From positions 868,001 to 932,000 of the forward strand of contig NZ_CP108508.1 of NCBI RefSeq assembly GCF_035917275.1: a stretch of DNA of 64,000 bases, given 5' to 3'. The notes beneath the pieces are model-generated. The model made no database searches. It was not told the origin of the DNA and worked only from the letters and a program-made list of their open reading frames with translations. The translations under genes were made by a program, and so were the position numbers. This DNA comes from Streptomyces sp. NBC_01237. Lineage in GTDB: Bacteria; Actinomycetota; Actinomycetes; Streptomycetales; Streptomycetaceae. Shown here piece after piece: positions 50,881 through 60,790 of this stretch. How positions within the stretch are numbered: position 1 is the stretch's first letter; each line of letters starts with the position of its first letter.

Positions 50881-50920
50881 CGGGGCTCGTGCCCTGCCCC
50901 GGGGCAGGGCACGAGCCCCG
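50881..50920. repeat. Perfect 40-bp palindrome with no spacer
   Basis: The right arm (50901-50920) is the exact reverse complement of the left arm (50881-50900, CGGGGCTCGTGCCCTGCCCC). The symmetry stops exactly at both ends (T at 50880, G at 50921). It lies 65 bp upstream of the ROK gene, between two divergent genes. That is not where a gene-end terminator is expected. Confidence 0.9.
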
Positions 50921-50984
50921 GCGCGATTTCATGCCGCCGTAATGTTGCGACCGCTCCGTGTCGCAGGACCGAAGGAACACCCCC

Positions 50985-52190
50985 ATGACCGTTCCCCCGC
51001 AGATCTCCCGGACGACCGGTGACGGACGCCGGGAGGCCAACGCCGCCACGGTGCTGCGTGCCGTGCTCGATCACGGGCCCGTCGCGCGCAGATCCATCGC
51101 GCGGCTGTCCGGTCTGAGCCCGGCCGCCGTCTCACGCCAGTGCACCGATCTCGTCCGCCTGGGCCTGGTGAGGGAGTTGCCCGACCTGGTGGAGAGCACC
51201 GGGGTGGGCAGACCCCAGATCCCGGTCGACCTGCACACCGGACAGACCTCGGGCCCGGTGGCGGGCGGCGTGCACATCGGCGTGCCCGGTTCGACGTTCG
51301 GGCTGCTGGATCTGCGCGGCCGGCTGCTGGCCCGTCGCTCGCTTCCGCACGACGGCATCGCCCCGGCGGAACTGTCGGGCCGGATCCTGGGCGGGCTGCG
51401 CACGTTCCTGGCCGAAGCGGGCCGTGGCCGCCGTCTGCTGGGCGTGGGCGCGGCACTCGGCGGGTGGGTCGATCCCGGCCTGGGTACGGCCGTGCGCCAT
51501 GACGCACTGGGCTGGCACCAACGTCCGCTCGCCGCCGAACTCGCCCGTGGGCTGGGCGGACTTGAGGTGCGGATCGACAATCACGCCCGCGCCATCGCCC
51601 AGTCCGAGATCCTCTTCGGCAGGCCCGCGGCGCGCCGCAGCCTGGTCCATCTCTTCGTCGGCAATGTGGTCGACGCCGCGCTCGGCATCGCCGGAGTGGT
51701 CCACCAGGGCCCCGGGTCCGGCGCGGGGGACGTGGCGCATCTGCCCGTACCGGATTCCACGGCCCCCTGCCCGTGCGGACGGTCCGGCTGTCTGGAGGCG
51801 ACGGCCTCCAACACGGCCGTCGCACTGACCGCCGTGCGGCGCGGGATCGTGCCCGAGCCCGATGTGTTCCTGGTGGTCGACGCGGCGGCTGCCGGGGACC
51901 GGCGCGCGGACCGGCTGCTGCGCGAGCGGGCCCGTGCGGTCGGCCGGGCGACGGCCCTGCTGCTCGATGTCCTCAACCCCGATCTGGTCGTGGTGACCGA
52001 GCACTCCAGCCTGGTCAACCCGGAGTACCTGGAGGAGATCCGGGGCGCCGCGATCGATCTGTCGCATGTCTGCGGGGACCCCGAGCGGATCGTCAGTCCG
52101 CATGCCGGTACGGCGGTTCTGCCCGTGGCCGCCGGCACCATTCTCCTGAACCCGCTGTTCAGGAGCCCTTTGGCAACGTTCGACCGATAG
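50985..52190 (+). CDS. ROK-family transcriptional regulator
   Basis: The 401-residue protein has an N-terminal winged HTH (about residues 20-75, with GPVARRSIARLSGLSPAAVS) and a ROK sugar-kinase-like domain. The ROK zinc motif appears as CPCGRSGCLEATAS (about 263-276), and VVDAALGIAGVVHQGPGSGA is a typical ROK block. The glycine motif near HIGVPGSTFGLLDL is of the non-kinase type, so it acts as a DNA-binding regulator sensing a sugar-like ligand. GAAGGA precedes ATG 50985. Lying between the sulfatase-dioxygenase pair and the transporter operon, it is the obvious local regulator. Confidence 0.88.
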   Translation: MTVPPQISRTTGDGRREANAATVLRAVLDHGPVARRSIARLSGLSPAAVSRQCTDLVRLGLVRELPDLVESTGVGRPQIPVDLHTGQTSGPVAGGVHIGVPGSTFGLLDLRGRLLARRSLPHDGIAPAELSGRILGGLRTFLAEAGRGRRLLGVGAALGGWVDPGLGTAVRHDALGWHQRPLAAELARGLGGLEVRIDNHARAIAQSEILFGRPAARRSLVHLFVGNVVDAALGIAGVVHQGPGSGAGDVAHLPVPDSTAPCPCGRSGCLEATASNTAVALTAVRRGIVPEPDVFLVVDAAAAGDRRADRLLRERARAVGRATALLLDVLNPDLVVVTEHSSLVNPEYLEEIRGAAIDLSHVCGDPERIVSPHAGTAVLPVAAGTILLNPLFRSPLATFDR

Positions 52191-52242
52191 CCGCGGGCGG
52201 GCGGCGGGAGGATGATCCGTACCAGGATCCGGACAGACCAGG

Positions 52243-52272
52243 TTGACCGCCCGGCGGAGCCACTGCCATATT
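52243..52272 (+). promoter_or_regulatory. Promoter of the leader peptide and transporter operon
   Basis: TTGACC (52243-52248) and CATATT (52267-52272) are 18 bp apart, a good housekeeping-type promoter. The expected transcription start, about 7 bases after the -10, coincides with the GTG of the leader peptide at 52279, which implies a leaderless mRNA. Confidence 0.65.
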
Positions 52273-52278
52273 GCTCCC

Positions 52279-52362
52279 GTGAACCCGGACTTGCGCCTCA
52301 TCTCCCGCAGGCATGTCGACCTCTGTCGACAGGCCAGCGCGGTCTGTGCCGTCCACCACTGA
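52279..52362 (+). CDS. Cysteine-containing putative leader peptide (sulfur-gene attenuator type)
   Basis: A 27-codon frame from GTG 52279 encodes MNPDLRLISRRHVDLCRQAS, then AVCAVHH and TGA 52360-52362. The RRHVDLxRxxSAxC pattern is that of short actinobacterial leader peptides commonly found upstream of sulfur-assimilation and organosulfur transport genes, where ribosome stalling at Cys codons is thought to sense cysteine supply. The two Cys codons (positions 16 and 23) are TGT. No ribosome-binding site precedes it, as fits a leaderless start. The transporter operon begins about 400 bp downstream. Confidence 0.72.
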   Translation: MNPDLRLISRRHVDLCRQASAVCAVHH

Positions 52363-52768
52363 CCCGGACCGTCTCTTCTGCGGGCCCTGCCGGGTGTCCG
52401 CAGCGCGTGCCTGACACAGCACCGGCGGAGCGGCGCGTCCCGCCGGAGCGCTGCCCCGCGTCCCCGCACCGCGTTCCGGACTGATCCTTCGGCCCGCTCC
52501 CCCCTTCCGTTCCGGCGGCAACCCCCGCGGCTGTCCGCGCTGATCCCGCACGCCCGAAGAGCCCCACATCAGCGGAGCCGTAGCCCTTCGGAGCCGTACG
52601 CCCCCGGAGCCCGAACGCCCCGGGATCTCGTGCGTCGTTCGAACCGTGGCCTCTTGCTCCCTCAATTCCTCCCGCAGCGGAATCAATACGCGATTGCGCC
52701 CATTTCACCTCACCTTCGACGCCCTTCACCGTCCCTCACCACCCTTCACCGTCACAGGCAGGCTTCCG

Positions 52769-54361
52769 ATGACCGAACCGCACCCTTCCCTGTCCACCGG
52801 ACCGACCCGGCGCTCCGCGCTGCGCGCCGCGGGCGGCGGCACCCTGCTTCTCGGACTGGGTCTGGCGGGCTGCCGTTCGGCGGTCTCGGAGACCTCGTCC
52901 GGCTCCGGGGACGCCGGTGCCTCGCCCCGTCGCGGCGGCACCCTCGACGTCGCCGTCAACAGCGACTTCACGCCCGGCCTGCTGTTCTCGCAGAGCGGGC
53001 AGTCCTATCAACACCGGCTGATCTACAACACCCTGACCCGCTACGACGACCGGCTCCGCCCGAAGCCCGAGCTGGCCACCTCCTGGACGTACGCGAAGGA
53101 CGGACGCGGGATCACGCTCCGGCTGCGCGACGACGTCACCTTCCACAACGGCCGGAAGTTCACCGCGGACGACGTCATCTTCGCCGTGAAGAACCTTCAG
53201 AATCCGGTACGCGCGGCCCAGTTGCGCAGCACGGCCGCGACGATCACCGGGTTCGAGAAGCGCGGTGATCACGAGCTGGTGCTCAAGCTGGCGCATCCGG
53301 TGAACAATCTCTTCGACCTCTTCGAGTTCATGATCATCACCGACCCGGAGACCGTCGAGGACGCCGTCACCGGAAGGAAGCTCATCGGCACCGGCCCGTT
53401 CAAGCTCAAGAAGTGGAGCCCCGGCTCCGGTCTGAGTCTGACGAGGCACGACGGCTACTGGCAGCCCGGCCGCCCCTATCTCGACGGGGTCGAACTGCGG
53501 GTGATACCCCAGGCCGACGCGCTGATCTCGTCCCTGCGCTCCGGCCAGTCCCAGCTCTCCTACAACGTGCCGGGCAAGAGCCTCGGCACGGTCAAGGACG
53601 ACCCCGGACTCACCATCACCACCTACGACACCGGCTCCGGTGCCGTCTACATCGGCGTCAACACCACCGTCGCACCGCTCGACGACCGGGCCGTACGACA
53701 GGCCATCGCCTGGGCCGTCGACCGCGAGCGGCTCCTCGCGCAGGCGCTCGGCGGCTACGGGCTGGCCTCCGCCGCCCCGTGGCCCAAGTCCTCGCCCGCC
53801 TTCACCGAGGCCCATCGCACCCATTACACCCACGACGCGGGCAAGGCCCGGGAGCTGCTGAGGTCGGCCGGGCACAGCAAGCTCGAACTTCCCCTGCTGC
53901 ACCTCGCGCTGCCCGGCGACACCGCGATCGCCGAAGCCCTCCAGTACGACCTCCAGCAGGTGGGAATCCACGTCACGCTCCAGCCCACCGACCCGGCCAC
54001 CGCACAGAAGAAGCTGATCTCCCAGGACATGCCGGCCCTGTGGACCATGGGGCACGGTTTCTCCCAGGTGCAGCCCTCCACCCTCGCCGTGAGCGCCTAT
54101 CCGTTCAACGAGAAGAAGAACACCTCCAAGTACCGCTCCGCCGACTACACCGCTGTCGTGCAGGAGGCGTGGACGAAGCCGGAGTCGAGCGCGGCGCGGG
54201 CCAACGCCCTGCACGAGAAGATCTCCGGCATCCTGCTCGACGAGGCGTTCATCATCGACCTCGTCGTGCGCGGGCAGGTCCAGGTCGCCGCCGACGGGCT
54301 GCGCGGCGTCACCCTGAACAAGTTCTCGTACCTGAACCTCGACCACGCCTACCTGGTGTGA
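52769..54361 (+). CDS. Dpp/Opp-type ABC substrate-binding lipoprotein, Tat-exported
   Basis: The 530-residue protein starts MTEPHPSLSTGPTRRSALRA. It has a twin-arginine followed by a hydrophobic run and the lipobox GLAGC (Cys about residue 35), so it is a Tat lipoprotein. The SBP_bac_5 fold is shown by LATSWTYAKDGRGITLRLRD, VTFHNGRKFTADDVIFAVK (about 128-146), GTGPFKLKKWSPGS and DDRAVRQAIAWAVDRERL. It captures the substrate for the DppB/C/D-F proteins encoded next. The operon context suggests a sulfate ester or other organosulfur compound rather than a peptide. The ribosome-binding site is weak. Confidence 0.9.
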   Translation: MTEPHPSLSTGPTRRSALRAAGGGTLLLGLGLAGCRSAVSETSSGSGDAGASPRRGGTLDVAVNSDFTPGLLFSQSGQSYQHRLIYNTLTRYDDRLRPKPELATSWTYAKDGRGITLRLRDDVTFHNGRKFTADDVIFAVKNLQNPVRAAQLRSTAATITGFEKRGDHELVLKLAHPVNNLFDLFEFMIITDPETVEDAVTGRKLIGTGPFKLKKWSPGSGLSLTRHDGYWQPGRPYLDGVELRVIPQADALISSLRSGQSQLSYNVPGKSLGTVKDDPGLTITTYDTGSGAVYIGVNTTVAPLDDRAVRQAIAWAVDRERLLAQALGGYGLASAAPWPKSSPAFTEAHRTHYTHDAGKARELLRSAGHSKLELPLLHLALPGDTAIAEALQYDLQQVGIHVTLQPTDPATAQKKLISQDMPALWTMGHGFSQVQPSTLAVSAYPFNEKKNTSKYRSADYTAVVQEAWTKPESSAARANALHEKISGILLDEAFIIDLVVRGQVQVAADGLRGVTLNKFSYLNLDHAYLV

Positions 54362-54362
54362 C

Positions 54363-55307
54363 ATGCGCGGCTATCTGCTCCGACGGCTGCCGTCCGCCCT
54401 CCTCGTCCTGCTCGGGGCCTCGTTCCTGATCTTCGCCATCCTGCGGCTCGTCCCCGGCGACCCCGCCACCTCGCTCGCCGGCCCCGACGCGGACGCGGCG
54501 ACCGTCGCCGCGATCCGTGAACGGCTCGGCCTCGACGCACCGTTGCCCACCCAGTACGTCCACTGGCTGGGCTCCCTGCTGACGGGTGACCTGGGACCGT
54601 CGTACGCGATCGGGGGCCGGACCGGTGACCTGATCGGGGACGGGCTCGGGGCCACCACCGAACTCACTCTGGCAGCGCTGCTGTTGGTGATCGTGCTCGG
54701 TACGGCCTTCGGCATACTCGGGGCCACCTCCCGCAGGCGCTGGGTCCGCACCGCGATCCGGGTGATCACGACCGCTGCCCTGGCCGTGCCGCCCTTCGTC
54801 AGCGGGGTACTCCTCGTGATGCTGTTCGCCGTCGTCCTGGGTGTGCTGCCGCCGGGCGGCCGGGTGGCCTTCCTGACCGCCCCCGACCTCGCGGTCCAGT
54901 ACCTGCTGCTGCCCGCGCTCTGCCTGGCCCTGCCCAGCGCCGCCGTCCTCGGCCGCTATCTCAAGGACGGCATCGAACGCGCGCTGGCCGAGGACTGCGT
55001 CCGGACCGCGACCGCGGCCGGGATAGCACCGCGCCGACTGCTGTGGCGGCACGCCCTGCCCAACGCCCTCCCGCCCGTCGTCACCCTGCTCGGCATGCAG
55101 ACCGGGCATCTGCTCGGCGGCGCCGTACTCGTCGAGGCCATCTTCGCCTGGCCCGGACTGGGCCGGCTCGCCGAACAGGGCCTCGCCCGCAGGGACTATC
55201 CGGTCGTCCAGGACCTCCTGCTGCTCCTGGTCGCCGTCTTCGTCCTCGTCCAGCTGGTCACGGACCTCGTGTACGCCTGGCTCGACCCCCGTATCAGGTG
55301 GGAGTAA
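54363..55307 (+). CDS. ABC permease, DppB type
   Basis: The 314-residue protein begins MRGYLLRRLPSALLVLLGAS, the usual first helix of DppB/OppB permeases, then ILRLVPGDPATSLAGPDA and about six helices. The C-terminal EAA-like loop reads DCVRTATAAGIAPRRLLWRH (about residues 212-231). The start lies one base after the stop of the binding-protein gene, so they are coupled. It forms the channel with the DppC-type subunit. Confidence 0.92.
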   Translation: MRGYLLRRLPSALLVLLGASFLIFAILRLVPGDPATSLAGPDADAATVAAIRERLGLDAPLPTQYVHWLGSLLTGDLGPSYAIGGRTGDLIGDGLGATTELTLAALLLVIVLGTAFGILGATSRRRWVRTAIRVITTAALAVPPFVSGVLLVMLFAVVLGVLPPGGRVAFLTAPDLAVQYLLLPALCLALPSAAVLGRYLKDGIERALAEDCVRTATAAGIAPRRLLWRHALPNALPPVVTLLGMQTGHLLGGAVLVEAIFAWPGLGRLAEQGLARRDYPVVQDLLLLLVAVFVLVQLVTDLVYAWLDPRIRWE

Positions 55308-55312
55308 CCGTC

Positions 55313-56215
55313 ATGCCCCCGACCGCCGACCTCACCACCGGCCTCACCAGCGGCCCGCCCCCGGCCACCACGACCCGCACGGCACGCCGCCCGGCCCGCA
55401 ACCGCCACCCGTACCGCGACGCGCTGTCCACCGCACGCGGCCGCACCGGTCTCGTCCTCGTCGGAGCGGTGGTCCTCGCCGGGCTGCTCGCGCCGCTCCT
55501 CGCCGGGTACGGGCCCACCGAGCAGAGCGGCCGGAGCCTCGCGACCCTCGGCACCTCCGGGCATCCGCTCGGCACCGACGATCTCGGCCGGGATCTGCTC
55601 AGCAGGCTCCTGTACGGCATCCGCGCCGACCTCGGCATCATCGCCACGGCCGTCCCCGTCGGCGCCGTGCTCGGCTGCCTGTCCGCCCTCGTCGCCGCCG
55701 CGCACCCGGTCGCCGACACCGTCGTCCAGCGGATCTTCGACCTCCTTCTCGCCTTCCCCGGCCTGATTCTGGCGCTCGCCGTCACGGCGGTCCTCGGACC
55801 CGGACGGCTCCCCGTCGTCCTCGTCATCGCCCTCGCCGAGATCCCGGTCTTCGGGCGGCTGCTGCGCGGCGGGATCCTCGTCCAGCGGGAGCGCGAGTAC
55901 GTCACCGCCGCCCGGGTCGGGGGCAGTTCGGGCCCCCGGGTGCTGGTCCGGCACATCCTGCCCAACGCCGCCGACCCGCTCATCGTCCAGATCGCCGTAT
56001 CGCTGACCGTGGCCGTCTTCATCGAGGGTGCGATGAGCTTCCTGGGCGTGGGGGTACGGCCGCCGGAGCCCACGCTCGGAGCCGTCCTGAGCCAGTCCAT
56101 GCCCTATCTCGCCCAGGCCCCCCACTTCGCGGCGGGCCCCCTGATCACCGTGACCGCGCTCGTCCTCGGCCTCTCGCTCATCGCGGAGGCGCTCAACCGG
56201 GAGATACGCCGATGA
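55313..56215 (+). CDS. ABC permease, DppC type
   Basis: The 300-residue protein has a Pro/Thr/Arg-rich N-terminal tail and then DppC-type helices. [20 protein letters not shown] (about residues 85-104) is the family hallmark, and the EAA loop is [20 protein letters not shown] (about 198-217). ATG 55313 has GGGAG upstream, overlapping the stop of the DppB-type gene. Its stop overlaps the ATPase start as ATGA (56212-56215). Confidence 0.92.
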   Translation: MPPTADLTTGLTSGPPPATTTRTARRPARNRHPYRDALSTARGRTGLVLVGAVVLAGLLAPLLAGYGPTEQSGRSLATLGTSGHPLGTDDLGRDLLSRLLYGIRADLGIIATAVPVGAVLGCLSALVAAAHPVADTVVQRIFDLLLAFPGLILALAVTAVLGPGRLPVVLVIALAEIPVFGRLLRGGILVQREREYVTAARVGGSSGPRVLVRHILPNAADPLIVQIAVSLTVAVFIEGAMSFLGVGVRPPEPTLGAVLSQSMPYLAQAPHFAAGPLITVTALVLGLSLIAEALNREIRR

Positions 56216-58068
56216 CCGCCCAGGAGCTGCTGCAGGTCCGCGACCTCGGCGTCGAGTTCACCGCCCCCGACGGCTCGGCCCTGCGCGCCGTGCGCGGGGT
56301 CTCCTTCGGCCTGCGCCGCGGCGAGACCCTGGCCGTCGTCGGCGAGTCCGGGTCCGGGAAGTCCACCACCGCGCTCGCCCTGACGAGGATGCTCCCCGGC
56401 ACGGGCCGCATCACCACCGGCTCGGTCCGGCTGGACGGCCAGGACCTGGCCTCGGCCACCGAGGAGGAGCTGCGCGCAGTGCGCGGCGCCCGCATCGGGA
56501 TGATCTTCCAGGACCCGATGACGGCCCTGAACCCGGTCCTGACGGCCGGCCGTCACCTCGACGAGGTACTGCGCGCCCACGGGAACCACGACCGCGGAGC
56601 ACGCCGTGCCCGCACGGTCGAACTCCTCGACCGGGTCGGCATCCCTGACCCGCACCGTCGTGCGGACGACCATCCGCACCAGTTCTCCGGCGGCCAGCGG
56701 CAGCGCGTCCTCATCGCGATGGCCCTGGCCGGCGAGCCCGACATCCTGCTCGCCGACGAGCCGACGACCGCACTCGACGCCACCGTCCAGGACCAGATCC
56801 TCACCCTGCTGGCCGACCTCAACCGGGAGACCGGCACGGCTCTGGTCCTCATCACGCACAACATGGGCGTCGTCGCCCGCTCCTGCGAACGCGTCCTGGT
56901 CATGTACGGCGGCACGGTCGTCGAGGACGGGCCCACCGCCGAGGTGCTCACCCGCCCACGCCACCCGTACACCGCGGGCCTGCTCGCCGCGGTGCCCCGC
57001 CTGTCCAGCCCCTCCGGCACCCGGCTCACCGGCATTCCGGGCACCCCGCCCGACCTCACGCTGCTCGGCGACGGCTGCGCCTTCGCCGAGCGGTGCACGC
57101 TGGTGGAGGAGCGCTGCCGCACCGGAACGCCGCCGCTCACCCCGGTCGCGGACGGCGTACGCGCCGCCTGTCCGCCCGCCGCCGGGCGCACCGGACCGCT
57201 GCCCGTCCCCGCCCCGCCCGGCCGCATCGACCGCCCCGCGCCGGGGCCCGTCGTCCTGGAGGCCCACGAGCTGCGCAAGACGTACAAGGGGCGCGGGGCC
57301 CGCGGGCGTGCCTTCACCGCGCTCGACGGGGTGTCGCTGACCCTCGCCGCCGGGGAGACCCTGGGCATCGTCGGCGAGTCCGGCTCCGGGAAGTCCACCC
57401 TGGCCCGGGTCCTGGCCCATGCCCACCGGCCGGACGGCGGCACCGTGCGGCTGCGCGGCGCGGACGTCACACGGCCCTCGCGCCGTGAACTGCACGCGGT
57501 GCGCCGCCAGGTCCAGATGGTGTTCCAGGACCCCTACGCCTCGCTCAACCCGCGGATGACGGTGGGTGAGATCGTCGCCGAACCCCTGATCGCGTTCGGC
57601 CTCGGCGGCCGGGAGGAACGGGAGGAGCGGGTGGCGGAACTGCTGCGCCGGGCGGGTCTCGATCCGGCGGTCGCCGACCGGCACCCGCGCTCCTTCTCCG
57701 GCGGGCAGCGCCAGCGCATCGGGATCGCCCGCGCCCTCGCCCCCGAACCGTCCGTCCTCATCTGCGACGAACCCGTCTCCGCACTCGATGTCTCCGTCCA
57801 GGCGCAGATCGTCGGGCTCCTCACCGACCTCCAGCGCGACCTGGGTCTCGCCCTGGTCTTCATCGCGCACGACCTCGCGGTCGTCCGGCAGGTGAGCCAC
57901 CGCATCGCCGTGATGCACCGCGGCCGGATCGTGGAGAGCGGCAGCGCCGACGAGGTCTGCGAGCACCCCCGGGACCCGTACACCCGCGCCCTGCTGGCGG
58001 CGGTGCCCGAACCCGTACCCAGGACCGCGCGGCTTCCGCTCGCCCGGAGGACGGGAGTGCCCGCGTGA
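56212..58068 (+). CDS. Fused DppD-DppF-type ABC ATPase
   Basis: The 618-residue protein contains two complete ATPase domains. The first has Walker [12 protein letters not shown] (about residues 44-54), signature [11 protein letters not shown] and Walker [13 protein letters not shown]. The second has [11 protein letters not shown] (about 388-398), [11 protein letters not shown] and [12 protein letters not shown]. Each is followed by the oligopeptide-transporter C-terminal extension, the first with the four-Cys-like [14 protein letters not shown]. Fusion of DppD and DppF in one chain is common in actinobacteria. It powers the importer and is coupled to the DppC gene before and the FGE gene after. 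Confidence 0.93.
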   Translation: MTAQELLQVRDLGVEFTAPDGSALRAVRGVSFGLRRGETLAVVGESGSGKSTTALALTRMLPGTGRITTGSVRLDGQDLASATEEELRAVRGARIGMIFQDPMTALNPVLTAGRHLDEVLRAHGNHDRGARRARTVELLDRVGIPDPHRRADDHPHQFSGGQRQRVLIAMALAGEPDILLADEPTTALDATVQDQILTLLADLNRETGTALVLITHNMGVVARSCERVLVMYGGTVVEDGPTAEVLTRPRHPYTAGLLAAVPRLSSPSGTRLTGIPGTPPDLTLLGDGCAFAERCTLVEERCRTGTPPLTPVADGVRAACPPAAGRTGPLPVPAPPGRIDRPAPGPVVLEAHELRKTYKGRGARGRAFTALDGVSLTLAAGETLGIVGESGSGKSTLARVLAHAHRPDGGTVRLRGADVTRPSRRELHAVRRQVQMVFQDPYASLNPRMTVGEIVAEPLIAFGLGGREEREERVAELLRRAGLDPAVADRHPRSFSGGQRQRIGIARALAPEPSVLICDEPVSALDVSVQAQIVGLLTDLQRDLGLALVFIAHDLAVVRQVSHRIAVMHRGRIVESGSADEVCEHPRDPYTRALLAAVPEPVPRTARLPLARRTGVPA

Positions 58069-58994
58069 ACGCGTGCTGCGCGCCAGGCCGCGCCTGTACG
58101 GGTGTGCTCCCGCTGCCCCCGGTACCCCGCGCGGCTCCGGCCCCGGCCGTCGCGCACCGGGCGATGGCCGAACTGCCGGGCGGGGTCTTCCGGATGGGCG
58201 ACGCGTTCGGCGAGGGCTGTCCCACCGACCGGGAGGGGCCGGCCCGCGAGGTGGCCGTGGCGCCGTTCGCCATCGACACCACCGCCGTCAGCAACGCCGA
58301 CTGGGCGGCCTTCGCCGACGCCACCGGATACCGCACCGACGCCGAGCGCCACGGCAGTTCCTACGTGTTCCACCAGTGCCTCCACCCGGCGGCCCGGCCG
58401 CACATCATCGGGCGGGTCCCCGGTGCGCCCTGGTGGCTGGGGGTCGCGGGGGCGTCCTGGGAGGCGCCCGAGGGGCCGGGCTCCGAAGTCGCGGACCGGG
58501 CGGACCATCCGGTCGTCCATGTCTCGCACGACGACGCCCTGGCCTACTGCGACTGGGCCGGGGTCCGGCTGCCCACCGAGGCCGAGTGGGAGTACGCGGC
58601 CCGCGGCGGCCGGGAGGGCGCCCGCTATCCGTGGGGCGACGACCTCACGCCCGGCGGACGCGAGATGTGCAACACCTGGCGGGGCCGCTTCCCGCACCGC
58701 TCGGACCGGCCCGGCGGCCGCACGGGCACGGTGCCCGTCACCGCGTACGAAGCCAACGGCTACGGCCTCTTCAACACCTCCGGCAACGTCTGGGAGTGGT
58801 GCTCCGACGCCTTCGGGCCCGGCGAGCGCGTCATCCGGGGCGGCTCCTACCTGTGCCACGCCTCGTACTGCAACCGCTACCGGGTGGCCGCCCGCTCCCG
58901 CAACACCCCCGACTCCTCGACCGGCCACGGCGGTTTCCGCTGCGCCCGCGACCTCCCCACGCCCACCGCTCCGGAAGGACGTACCACCCAGTGA
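58065..58994 (+). CDS. Formylglycine-generating enzyme (sulfatase-modifying factor)
   Basis: The 309-residue protein is an FGE-sulfatase domain protein. It shows [20 protein letters not shown] near the start, [29 protein letters not shown] (about residues 175-189), [19 protein letters not shown], and the copper-binding active-site pair in [17 protein letters not shown] (two Cys five residues apart, near 267 and 272). It oxidises the Cys of CxPxR in sulfatases to formylglycine. GTG 58065 overlaps the ATPase stop. Its clients are probably the two sulfatases encoded next and the one at 48046. Confidence 0.95.
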   Translation: MNACCAPGRACTGVLPLPPVPRAAPAPAVAHRAMAELPGGVFRMGDAFGEGCPTDREGPAREVAVAPFAIDTTAVSNADWAAFADATGYRTDAERHGSSYVFHQCLHPAARPHIIGRVPGAPWWLGVAGASWEAPEGPGSEVADRADHPVVHVSHDDALAYCDWAGVRLPTEAEWEYAARGGREGARYPWGDDLTPGGREMCNTWRGRFPHRSDRPGGRTGTVPVTAYEANGYGLFNTSGNVWEWCSDAFGPGERVIRGGSYLCHASYCNRYRVAARSRNTPDSSTGHGGFRCARDLPTPTAPEGRTTQ

Positions 58995-60790
58995 AGGCCG
59001 TCATGGTGATGTTCGACAGCCTCAACCGGCATCTGCTGCCGCCCTACGGCGCGGGCTGGATCCACGCCCCGAACTTCCGGCGTCTGGCCGACCGCACGGT
59101 CACCTACGACACCTGCTACGCGGGGTCCATGCCCTGCATGCCGGCCCGCCGCGAACTGCACACCGGGCGCCACAACTTCCTGCACCGCGGCTGGGGGCCG
59201 CTGGAGCCGTTCGACGACTCGATGCCCGAGATCCTGAAGCGGCACGGTGTCTACACCCACCTCGTCAGCGACCATCAGCACTACTGGGAGGACGGCGGCG
59301 CCACCTACCACGGCCGCTACAGCTCCTGGGAGTTCTTCCGCGGCCAGGAGGGCGATGCCTGGAAGGGACAGGTCGCCGACCCGGAGGTCCCCGACGACCT
59401 GCGGGCCACCCGCAACGACCTGTGGCGACAGGACTGGGTCAACCGTCAGTACCTGGACACCGAGGCGAAGCAGCCGCAGACCCTCACCTTCGACGCCGGG
59501 CTCGAATTCCTGCGGACCAATCACGCCGAGGACGACTGGTTCGTCCAGATCGAGACCTTCGACCCGCACGAACCGTTCTTCACCCAGGACCACTACAAGG
59601 ACCTCTACCCGCACGACTACGAAGGGCCGCACTTCGACTGGCCCGACTACAACCGGGTCACCGAGACGAAGGACCAGGAGACGCACGCACGCTACGAGTA
59701 CGCGGCGCTGCTCTCCATGTGCGACCACTCGCTCGGCCGGGTCCTCGACGCGATGGACGCCCATGGCCTGTGGGACGACACGATGCTCATCGTCTGCACC
59801 GACCACGGCTATCTGCTGGGCGAGAAGGGCTGGTGGGCGAAGGTCGTCCAGCCCTGGTACAACGAGCTGGTCCACACCCCGCTCTTCGTGCACGACCCGC
59901 GCCGCCCGGACCGGGCCGGGAGCCGCGACGGCGCACTCGTCCAGACCATCGACCTCGCGCCGACCCTCCTCGACTTCTTCGGCGCCGACCGCACCCCGGA
60001 CATGCAGGGCCGCCCCCTCAGGGAGGCCGAACAGCCCCGTGAGTCAGCCCTGTTCGGCATGTTCGGCGGTCATGTGAACGTCACCGACGGGCGGTACGTC
60101 TATATGCGGTCCTGCCACGACGACAGCAACGGGCCGCTGTACGAACACACCCTGATGCCCACCCGTATCCGGGGCCGCTTCACCCCCGGGGAACTGTCCG
60201 GCCTGACCCTGGCGGAACCGTTCACCTTCACCAAGGGCGTACGCACCCTCAGGATCGCCGCCCATCCCTCACCGCTGCTCGGGCCCCAGCGGTTCGGCAC
60301 CCTCCTCTTCGACCTGGAGACCGACCCGCACCAGGAGAAACCGCTCGTCGACGACACCGTCGAACTGCGGATGATCCGGCTCCTGGTGGAGCGCCTGAGA
60401 GCGAGCGACGCACCGGCCGACCAGTACGAGCGGCTCGGCCTCCCGCAGGACCCCGACGAGGTCGGCGACGCCCATCTGCCGGCCGCCGCCCAGCGCGAAC
60501 GGGGCGAGGCGGCCCGTGAACCCGCCCCGCGCTCGGACGAGTTCACCGAGGGCGCGCTGAATCTGCGCACCCCGCTGGTGCGGCTCCTGGCCGAGCCCGC
60601 CGCCGCCGAGGCGATCCGCCGGATCGTTCCCGGGCTGCTCGACACCGAACTGCTGACGGTCCGGGGCGGCGGCACCCTGCTCCAGATCGCGGGCTTCGCC
60701 GGACATCCCGGGCGGGCCCAGCTCACCGCCCTGGCCGACGAACTGGCCCGGCTCTTCCCGACGCACGACGACGGAGACCCCCGCCGATGA
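58991..60790 (+). CDS. Cys-type sulfatase (long form)
   Basis: The 599-residue protein starts at GTG 58991 ([19 protein letters not shown]), overlapping the FGE stop as GTGA. It has the metal-binding Asp of MFDSLN, the formylglycine motif [12 protein letters not shown] (about residues 48-59), [10 protein letters not shown] and [14 protein letters not shown] (about 269-282). The C-terminal 180 residues (after [13 protein letters not shown]) form an extra region with [19 protein letters not shown]. No signal peptide is visible. It resembles N-sulfoglucosamine- or iduronate-sulfatase-like bacterial enzymes in layout, but the substrate is not deducible. Confidence 0.9.
   Translation: MKAVMVMFDSLNRHLLPPYGAGWIHAPNFRRLADRTVTYDTCYAGSMPCMPARRELHTGRHNFLHRGWGPLEPFDDSMPEILKRHGVYTHLVSDHQHYWEDGGATYHGRYSSWEFFRGQEGDAWKGQVADPEVPDDLRATRNDLWRQDWVNRQYLDTEAKQPQTLTFDAGLEFLRTNHAEDDWFVQIETFDPHEPFFTQDHYKDLYPHDYEGPHFDWPDYNRVTETKDQETHARYEYAALLSMCDHSLGRVLDAMDAHGLWDDTMLIVCTDHGYLLGEKGWWAKVVQPWYNELVHTPLFVHDPRRPDRAGSRDGALVQTIDLAPTLLDFFGADRTPDMQGRPLREAEQPRESALFGMFGGHVNVTDGRYVYMRSCHDDSNGPLYEHTLMPTRIRGRFTPGELSGLTLAEPFTFTKGVRTLRIAAHPSPLLGPQRFGTLLFDLETDPHQEKPLVDDTVELRMIRLLVERLRASDAPADQYERLGLPQDPDEVGDAHLPAAAQRERGEAAREPAPRSDEFTEGALNLRTPLVRLLAEPAAAEAIRRIVPGLLDTELLTVRGGGTLLQIAGFAGHPGRAQLTALADELARLFPTHDDGDPRR

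Larger units (their letters stand above)
50478..50984. other. Divergent intergenic region of the sulfur island
   Basis: This 507-bp gap between the dioxygenase gene and the ROK regulator gene contains an AT-rich inverted repeat at 50498-50523 and a perfect 40-bp palindrome at 50881-50920. Frames in the rest are arginine/proline-rich and show no family. No leader peptide like the one at 52279 was seen here on either strand. Confidence 0.6.
52191..52768. other. Leader region of the transporter operon
   Basis: This 578-bp region after the ROK gene contains a good promoter at 52243-52272 and a 27-codon leader peptide frame at 52279-52362. It also has a weak stem CTGCGG/CCGCAG (52378-52403) and short GGAGCC-rich repeats around 52574-52622. 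About 400 bases of untranslated leader then run to the binding-protein start, long enough for attenuation. Confidence 0.6.

Noticed and set aside
52574..52622. Short GGAGCC-rich repeats in the transporter leader, considered as a CRISPR-like or regulatory array
   Set aside because: The units are short, irregular and uninterrupted by spacers, typical of simple-sequence drift in GC-rich leaders.
52769..58068. Reading the Dpp-type importer as a dipeptide system linked to the DppA-like M55 peptidase at 44649
   Set aside because: The M55 gene is 8 kb away with unrelated and opposite-strand genes between, while the importer is translationally coupled to FGE and sulfatase genes, so the sulfur context is stronger.
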